In this document: one piece after another, positions 60,301 through 64,000 of the stretch | Layout: each line of letters begins with the position of its first letter | Position numbering within the stretch: the first letter of the stretch is position 1 | Program-made: the position numbers and the translations under genes | Notes under the pieces: model-generated | What the model was told of the DNA's origin: nothing | The model's input: the letters and a program-made list of their open reading frames with translations, nothing else | Databases searched by the model: none | Assembly (NCBI GenBank): GCA_963832835.1 | Contig: CAWHVD010000001.1 | Span: 744,001-808,000 of the forward strand | Origin: CAVPKN01 sp963832835 | GTDB lineage: Bacteria; Chlamydiota; Chlamydiia; Chlamydiales; JAAKFR01 | DNA length: 64,000 nucleotides | Reading direction: 5' to 3'

Positions 60301-62454
60301 GGGAAAAGCTTTTAGTGCTTGCAAAGCAGGGTAGAAACATCCCTGATTATTTGTCGCATCTCCCGACAATTCATCGTAACCATCCAATAATACAAGAGTC
60401 TTTTTCTGATTTTCTTTTTGGCTAAAAAGAATGCGTACCTGTGCGCTTTCAAGCCCACATTCTTGAGCGATATAGTCATTCCAGGTAGGGTTTTGCATCA
60501 AACGCACGTTATGTATATCAAGACGGCGCAGAGGAAGCCAAAGCAAATACTCAAATGCTGTAAAGAGTGTTTTTTGGGCCCAACGGTAGGCTATATGATG
60601 ACACAGTGTACTTTTACCAATCCCTGCGGAACCTTGGATCAAGATCCGTTTTGGATCTCCTTTTAGCTGGTCATGCTTAAATAATTCCTCAAGGAGAATG
60701 GCTTTTTTGGGCTCAAAGATGGATTCGTGGGTCAAAGGTCTTCGATCTCCGAGCTCTAGAGAGTGGCCGGGTGTTGTTTCTTCGGTTTCTTTTTTTGTCT
60801 GTTTTTTCTCTGCTTCACCGATGATTGCTAGACGGGTGTAGAGCTGTTCGATAGGGATTTCTTTTTGGGAAACCAGAAGAGCAATATGCTTTTTAGAGGC
60901 ATAATGTTCACGGAGATCCTTTTGAACCAGGAGATGGGGTTGGGTGCATTCGAGTCTGTTGTAGATCTCTTGGAGATCCTGAAGGCTGCCAAGCTCCCTT
61001 TTTTTCCATCTACATTTTCTCCAATCATCTACGTCGTTCTGACTGATCTCACCATTGAGAATGACTTTGATGGCATCTACAAAGCACTCTTTTATCTCCA
61101 AGGCCTCTAGATTAGATAACCCTTTCATGGGAGCAAACAACTCAAAAGCCATCTCATAGTAATTGAAGACTGTTTTTTCTATGGGCTGGTCTTCAGTTGC
61201 GTACTGACCTGCAAAAATGGGTTCCAGAAATGGATCTGGGCAAGAAGTTTGGCGGTTCCCCAGCAGGTATAGAAGTGAAATGCCACCAGCTAGTGTAGAC
61301 TTATCGTATCTCTCCCTCACAAGGCGGATTTCGTGGGCTATTCCCATTGGGTGGTCGGTCGTGCATTTCTGTTTAAGCTCAGGCGTGCAGATGATAACCA
61401 CTTTATCAGCTGAGCTGATCTTTTCCTGAAAACTTTTGTAATCGTTGGTAGAACAGAGATCTTGTGTGGCATAAATCGGACTTACGCCGATTTTTCTAAG
61501 ATCAAATGCCAAGGCATGGTGTATCCACAAGACCACATCCTCTTCTTGAGGGCTGCAGCAGATAAAACATGTAGGATTGGAGGGCAGCTTATTAAAAAGT
61601 ACTAAAGCCCTTTCAAAGGTCATCCTGATGGCATCTTTTTGAAGAAGGAGGGAATCGAATTTCGGGTATTTTGCAAATTTGGCCAAAAATTTTCTGTCGA
61701 TTTTTTCCAAAAAATGAGCGTAGTTAAGAACTGGGCCTGTTGTCTTAAAAAAAGAACAGGCCTTGTTCATACATTCTAGAGCTTTTGTATCCTCGCTTAC
61801 TTGCGCAAGGCTAACATAGCTGTCAGCAGCTAGGAGGGGCTGGTCTAAAAGAAACTCATAAACTACCGCTCGCATCAGATAGATATGGGGTTGTTTTTCA
61901 TCCTTCCATGCATATATCCACCCTAAAAGCTGCTCCAGGACAGGTATGCCTTCTTTCGTCTTTAGAAATAGCACTTTTTCTGCTGCTGAAAGATAGTTGC
62001 TTGCATAGCTTTCGGCTTGGAGAAGAAAAAGCTTTTTCTTGGTATCTAGGATGGCTTTTTCTAGTTCTTGATTGTTGCCTTGGACTTTTAAAGCAGTTTT
62101 TAAGTAAGTGAGGACTTTTTGGCAGTTTGCTGCAGAGCTTTCTTTGCGATGAATGTTCTTTGCTTTCCATAGATGATGAGCAGCAGCAGGGGTTACCTCA
62201 AAGACCCAAACCTCTTGAGCTTTCTCCAGGCTAGGATAGGGGAAAATAGCGACGTTATTTTTGAGTGCTTTTTGAGCACAGCAATCAAGGAGGCGGGAAG
62301 GGGAGAGTTCATCCAGTACACCAAAAACAACTCTTGCAATCTCAAAGGTCTTGCTACCAGAGGTTAAACGTGCAAGCACTTGATCACTGGATTGATATAG
62401 GGAAGCTGTATAATCCGCATATTCGTGGGTCCACAGAAATGATGTCGGCTGCAT
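57322..62454 (-). CDS. Large TPR-like/TIR-like/NACHT/HEAT-repeat protein (bacterial NLR-like)
   Basis: 1,710 residues. Helical TPR-like region (about 100-290); TIR/SEFIR-like domain (about 295-400, TCFICCSPQEEDVVLWIHHA and ADKVVIICTPEL); NACHT ATPase with Walker A GSAGIGKS (608-615), Walker B LVLLDGYDEL (687-696) and sensor ITSRPRE (722-728); NACHT C-terminal motif FIHLTFQEYFAA (911-922); then about 15 HEAT-type repeats of 37-40 residues (about 1070-1665, consensus LPTEALxxLxKIA...IAASGQ). The architecture matches STAND signalling ATPases such as antiphage NACHT/Avs proteins. In a chlamydia it could be a defence protein or a secreted effector mimicking host NLRs. No signal peptide. Confidence 0.85.
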   Translation of the reverse strand: MQPTSFLWTHEYADYTASLYQSSDQVLARLTSGSKTFEIARVVFGVLDELSPSRLLDCCAQKALKNNVAIFPYPSLEKAQEVWVFEVTPAAAHHLWKAKNIHRKESSAANCQKVLTYLKTALKVQGNNQELEKAILDTKKKLFLLQAESYASNYLSAAEKVLFLKTKEGIPVLEQLLGWIYAWKDEKQPHIYLMRAVVYEFLLDQPLLAADSYVSLAQVSEDTKALECMNKACSFFKTTGPVLNYAHFLEKIDRKFLAKFAKYPKFDSLLLQKDAIRMTFERALVLFNKLPSNPTCFICCSPQEEDVVLWIHHALAFDLRKIGVSPIYATQDLCSTNDYKSFQEKISSADKVVIICTPELKQKCTTDHPMGIAHEIRLVRERYDKSTLAGGISLLYLLGNRQTSCPDPFLEPIFAGQYATEDQPIEKTVFNYYEMAFELFAPMKGLSNLEALEIKECFVDAIKVILNGEISQNDVDDWRKCRWKKRELGSLQDLQEIYNRLECTQPHLLVQKDLREHYASKKHIALLVSQKEIPIEQLYTRLAIIGEAEKKQTKKETEETTPGHSLELGDRRPLTHESIFEPKKAILLEELFKHDQLKGDPKRILIQGSAGIGKSTLCHHIAYRWAQKTLFTAFEYLLWLPLRRLDIHNVRLMQNPTWNDYIAQECGLESAQVRILFSQKENQKKTLVLLDGYDELSGDATNNQGCFYPALQALKAFPNVIITSRPREIRGFTNKESVLLEILGFDSKGIEEYVDHFFSKDQQVQAKNLRTQLQQPLVKSLAHIPINLEIFCSLAAADEPLFSSSESPTLTGVYIKLTDWLFKRFRIERNKKDPDIVRKEINAASAFDVRHLTQVLEQIAWEAMDRNTLYPSLTTITEIYQSVEHVQKVEIGIESIQNVGPLRIEDNQGVFIHLTFQEYFAAAYLARLYNNNPPEAGKLLAKIKFEPRYRLVLWMTAGSLSQKGKLNDLQAFFKDLYSKPRDLAESYELTLFAQCFEECLTEHLEQIIQYKEFITSAVSYMKKAPFKSMKFQLLNRNTKLVCKPEIIDVMIKLMHQPDSQFETIALLGKLARGKLPPEALLSLLEIADEKSLDKSVRARAAEALGQIAASGQALPTEALSTLLKIARDASFECHVQVKAIGVLDTIAASGQALPTEALSTLLKIARDASFERYVQVEAIRVLGRIAVSGQLPTEAHLPLLEIVVSLGEDAFKALTQSALSGQTLPPNALSPEAPPSLMKIVVDTSFPRYIRVSAVEVLGKIAALGQPSAPEALSTLLKIARDASLDGTVQESAIEVLGKIAALGQALPTETLLALLTIASNASLERDVQVAAIRALGKIAASGQALSTEAVSALLKIAGDASFDGTIQARSTEAGTVQARAIEALGEIAASGQTFPTEALLSLMKIVDGPSNKHLLISALRTLGKIAASGQTLPQKAVSVLVEIAGDTALGTCTRKSAIGALLDIAASGQTLPPEALLSLMKIVGDLSNKHLLLSAVQVLGLIAKSGQTLPTEALFSLVKLADNPFLKYGVRICAIRALGMIAASGQTLLPEALFPLVKIVGDPFLDRDDPFLDWYYLRVFTIRALGMIAASGQALPTEALLSLVKIAGDASPSLLRHAMEVLGTIAASGQASAPEALLFLVKMAGDAARNEVGENAIEALEKIELSQLMQHLDSAKEVCYRTHRAWVESEHQVRISDNNLVISFQKIKY
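57459..59241 (-). repeat. HEAT-coding tandem repeats in the NACHT gene
   Basis: About 15 units of 111-147 bp. Several are nearly identical in DNA as well as protein; the segments around 58600, 58960 and 59070 share long runs such as CTATCTTCAATAGAGTCGAA. The repeats change by tandem duplication and gene conversion, so unit number may vary between strains. Confidence 0.8.
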
Positions 62455-62608
62455 TTTTCAATACCTAACGTTTTGCCAATTGATATTGTTGGACAGGAGC
62501 GCACCTCGATCCCAGGGCGGTTTTTAAGCTAAAGGCTACCGTTCGGAGATTTCCATAATAGTTTTAAGCGCATAATCATTCACTCTTTCATAAGCTCGGA
62601 GTGAAAAA

Positions 62609-62737
62609 ATGAACGCATTTCAAGAAGAACTGGCACAGTTAAACGGCACTGAATTTTTTCAGCTTGCAAAACGGGAACCACATCCCCGAGTTCGTATTCG
62701 TCTGCTAGCACCAGGGTACCTTCAATGTCAGGTTTAA
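62609..62737 (+). pseudogene. IS630-type orfA remnant
   Basis: 42 codons: MNAFQEELAQLNGTEFFQLA, then KREPHPRVRIRLLAP. The ...REPHPRVRIRLLA segment is typical of the start of IS630 helix-turn-helix proteins. The frame runs into the left end of element F (62734) and stops there, so the gene was cut. Otherwise 62455-62733 shows no gene. Confidence 0.6.
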
Positions 62738-62847
62738 CCATTCAGGTATCTTGTCTTATCGGTCATAGTCTTCGGATAGTGACTATCCACTCCGTCTTGA
62801 TAAAGTACATCTTTCCTAGAGCACTCCGGCGTCTCGTGAATAGTCAC
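62734..62847 (-). repeat. Palindromic element copy F
   Basis: 114 bp. On the minus strand it begins GTGACTATTCACGAG and ends TGAATGGTTAA. Same orientation as copy E. Its outer side is followed by GATCTTTT, which also forms part of the helicase gene's 3' end. Confidence 0.88.
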
Positions 62848-62855
62848 GATCTTTT
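62848..62855. other. Right 8-bp target duplication of the composite unit
   Basis: GATCTTTT immediately right of element F; identical to 57195-57202. It overlaps two bases of the helicase stop codon (62854-62856). Confidence 0.75.
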
Positions 62856-64000
62856 ATTTTTTTTGAGGACGCCACGGCCCTGATCGATCAGTGGGCTTGC
62901 TAAAACTGGGCTCACTGTTTCCATGTGCAAAACTACAGTGAGCTCCTTTAGGGCATGACAAGGGATTGATTTTGTAAAAGCGGCAGAGTTGTGTTTTTTG
63001 GTCGATGTCTGTTCTTTTACTAAGGGGGGTATTCTCGTGTGGGGGCCTGTCTCCTCTCCATTTTGAGGGCTGCTCACGAGGTAAATCAGTCTTGTGTTGC
63101 CACTTACTTCGGGTGCCTGGGTTTTCAATTTTTTTGTGCACTAATTTCTCTAGGACACTATCCTGAAAAAGAACATTCCTTTGATTGGCATCTGCCACCA
63201 AGTCGGCTATGTCGCTACGCATGAGTGTTGATTGATTGCCTAAAATAATTAAAGAGAATTTCGCACGTGTGAAGGCAACGTTTAATCTTCTAGACTCTTT
63301 TAAAAATCCGATCTGTTGGTCCAAGTTAGCTCGGACGCAAGATATAATCACAATGCTGCTCTCACCACCTTGAAATCCATCGACAGTATTCACCTTAATC
63401 CCTGGATATTGATCTTTTAGAGCATCATAGATGCGATTCACTTGTGCTGCATAAAAACTGATGATAGCTACATGGTTTACAACGTGGATCAGATGCTGGC
63501 GCGCCAAATAATTTACAATCGATACGGTACTTTGCACTTCTGAGATATTCATAAAGCCATTTCCAGAAGGGCCGCTTACCTCATTACCATGAACATTGAT
63601 GAAAGCGTAGGGTGCAAGGAAGGGAAAGCTGTTATCTAATTGAGGCATTACATAGTCTTTTCCACTCACAGATACATGATTTTTAAGTTTACCTTGGTAA
63701 TAGTGGCGTGAAGGCCAGTCACTAATTTCGGGGTGCATGCGATATTGAATGGTGAGCATCGATTGGGACTGCTTACAATCCTTATTGAGCCTCTCCATCA
63801 TCGAACGCCCAAATTTGAGCCTTTCTGCTTTTTGAGAGATGACGGTGGCAGGCAATTGCTTGATATCCCCAATGAGTAAGCATTTCTTGGGTCGTGTTTT
63901 CAAAGCAATCAGGGTTTCTGCTTCGACTGCTTGGCCAGCTTCATCTACAATCAATGTGTCGATCGGTTCCATCGTTTTGAATCTGTGTTGTCCAGAGACA
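62854..64000 (-). CDS. UPF1-like SF1 helicase with C-terminal CCCH zinc finger (N-terminus outside window)
   Basis: 382 residues visible, open to the right edge; the Walker A part lies beyond the window. Motif II LIVDEAGQAVEAETLIAL, motif III GDIKQLPATVISQKAE, QYRMHPEIS (motif IV region), NTVDGFQGGESSIVIISCVR (motif V) and ESRRLNVAFTRAKFSLIILG (motif VI) define the UPF1-like/AAA_12 group. Near the C-terminus there is a CCCH finger, C-x9-C-x5-C-x3-H (CRFYKINPLSCPKGAHCSFA, then H), a form common in eukaryotic RNA-binding proteins. It probably unwinds RNA or DNA. Transfer from a eukaryote is possible. Confidence 0.85.
   Translation of the reverse strand, partial: VSGQHRFKTMEPIDTLIVDEAGQAVEAETLIALKTRPKKCLLIGDIKQLPATVISQKAERLKFGRSMMERLNKDCKQSQSMLTIQYRMHPEISDWPSRHYYQGKLKNHVSVSGKDYVMPQLDNSFPFLAPYAFINVHGNEVSGPSGNGFMNISEVQSTVSIVNYLARQHLIHVVNHVAIISFYAAQVNRIYDALKDQYPGIKVNTVDGFQGGESSIVIISCVRANLDQQIGFLKESRRLNVAFTRAKFSLIILGNQSTLMRSDIADLVADANQRNVLFQDSVLEKLVHKKIENPGTRSKWQHKTDLPREQPSKWRGDRPPHENTPLSKRTDIDQKTQLCRFYKINPLSCPKGAHCSFAHGNSEPSFSKPTDRSGPWRPQKK

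Larger units (their letters stand above)
57203..62847. mobile_element. Putative composite element: NACHT gene between two palindromic elements
   Basis: Copies E (57203-57316) and F (62734-62847) lie in direct orientation at the ends, and the perfect 8-mer GATCTTTT flanks the whole unit (57195-57202 and 62848-62855). Neither copy has a target duplication of its own (E: GATCTTTT against AAATTTTA; F: TGTCAGGT against GATCTTTT). This is what movement of a 5,645-bp unit using the outer ends would leave. Cargo: the 1710-residue NACHT protein gene and an IS630 orfA remnant. No transposase is inside. Confidence 0.75.

Noticed and set aside
1..64000. tRNA and rRNA genes
   Set aside because: I searched the spacers by eye and saw no cloverleaf or rRNA sequence; a tRNAscan run would settle this.

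Overview
The window comes from a member of the Chlamydiae, most likely a Parachlamydia-, Waddlia- or Simkania-like environmental lineage. The evidence is gene order and protein family content. Two blocks match, from memory, the order in Chlamydia trachomatis: rpsU-dnaJ-fused pdhA/B, comEC-SMI1-like-(hprK)-ptsH-ptsI-(Inc-like)-ybaB-dnaX, and pgm-CT296-like-rnc-radA-hemC ... sodA-accD-dut-ptsN-ptsN2-mnmA. Small proteins with a bilobed hydrophobic segment, typical of inclusion membrane (Inc) proteins, lie between them. Trehalose genes (DUF5752-treT-treY and, separately, treZ) point away from the animal-pathogenic Chlamydia.

Layout. 1-9.8 kb: housekeeping genes (partial ORF, DedA, rpsU, dnaJ, E1 dehydrogenase fusion, Nudix hydrolase) and the trehalose operon. 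9.9-20.0 kb: an accessory island with a truncated Rhs gene interrupted by a complete group II intron, a nested IS66-in-IS630 pair upstream of it, and a frameshifted toxin tip with two immunity-like genes, one of them an interrupted Imm53. 20.2-34.2 kb: treZ, comEC, the HprK/HPr/EI regulatory PTS genes, an Inc-like gene, ybaB, dnaX, a 7TM-HD phosphodiesterase, an SDR and a DEAD-box helicase. 34.4-43.2 kb: a second, intact Rhs toxin gene with a candidate immunity gene, an IS1634-type element, and an Inc-like gene between 195-bp inverted repeats. 43.2-57.1 kb: conserved chlamydial genes, with small palindromic elements in several spacers. 57.2-62.8 kb: a 1710-residue TIR-like/NACHT/HEAT-repeat protein between two direct copies of a 114-bp element. 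62.9-64.0 kb: the C-terminal part of a UPF1-like helicase with a CCCH zinc finger.

The main discovery is a family of ~114-bp palindromic elements with ~11-bp imperfect terminal inverted repeats (GTRACTATTCA). Seven copies lie in this window. Element plus 8-bp target duplication makes 123 bp, exactly 41 codons, and one reading frame is open, so copies have entered genes in frame, as Rickettsia palindromic elements do. One copy sits in frame in a cupin gene, one interrupts imm53 with a perfect 8-bp duplication, and one supplies the N-terminus of comEC. The two copies around the NACHT gene lack their own duplications, but the whole 5.65-kb unit is bounded by an identical 8-bp repeat (GATCTTTT). 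This is what transposition of a composite element carrying an NLR-like gene would leave. The ends resemble those of the IS66 family, which suggests mobilisation in trans by an IS66-type transposase.
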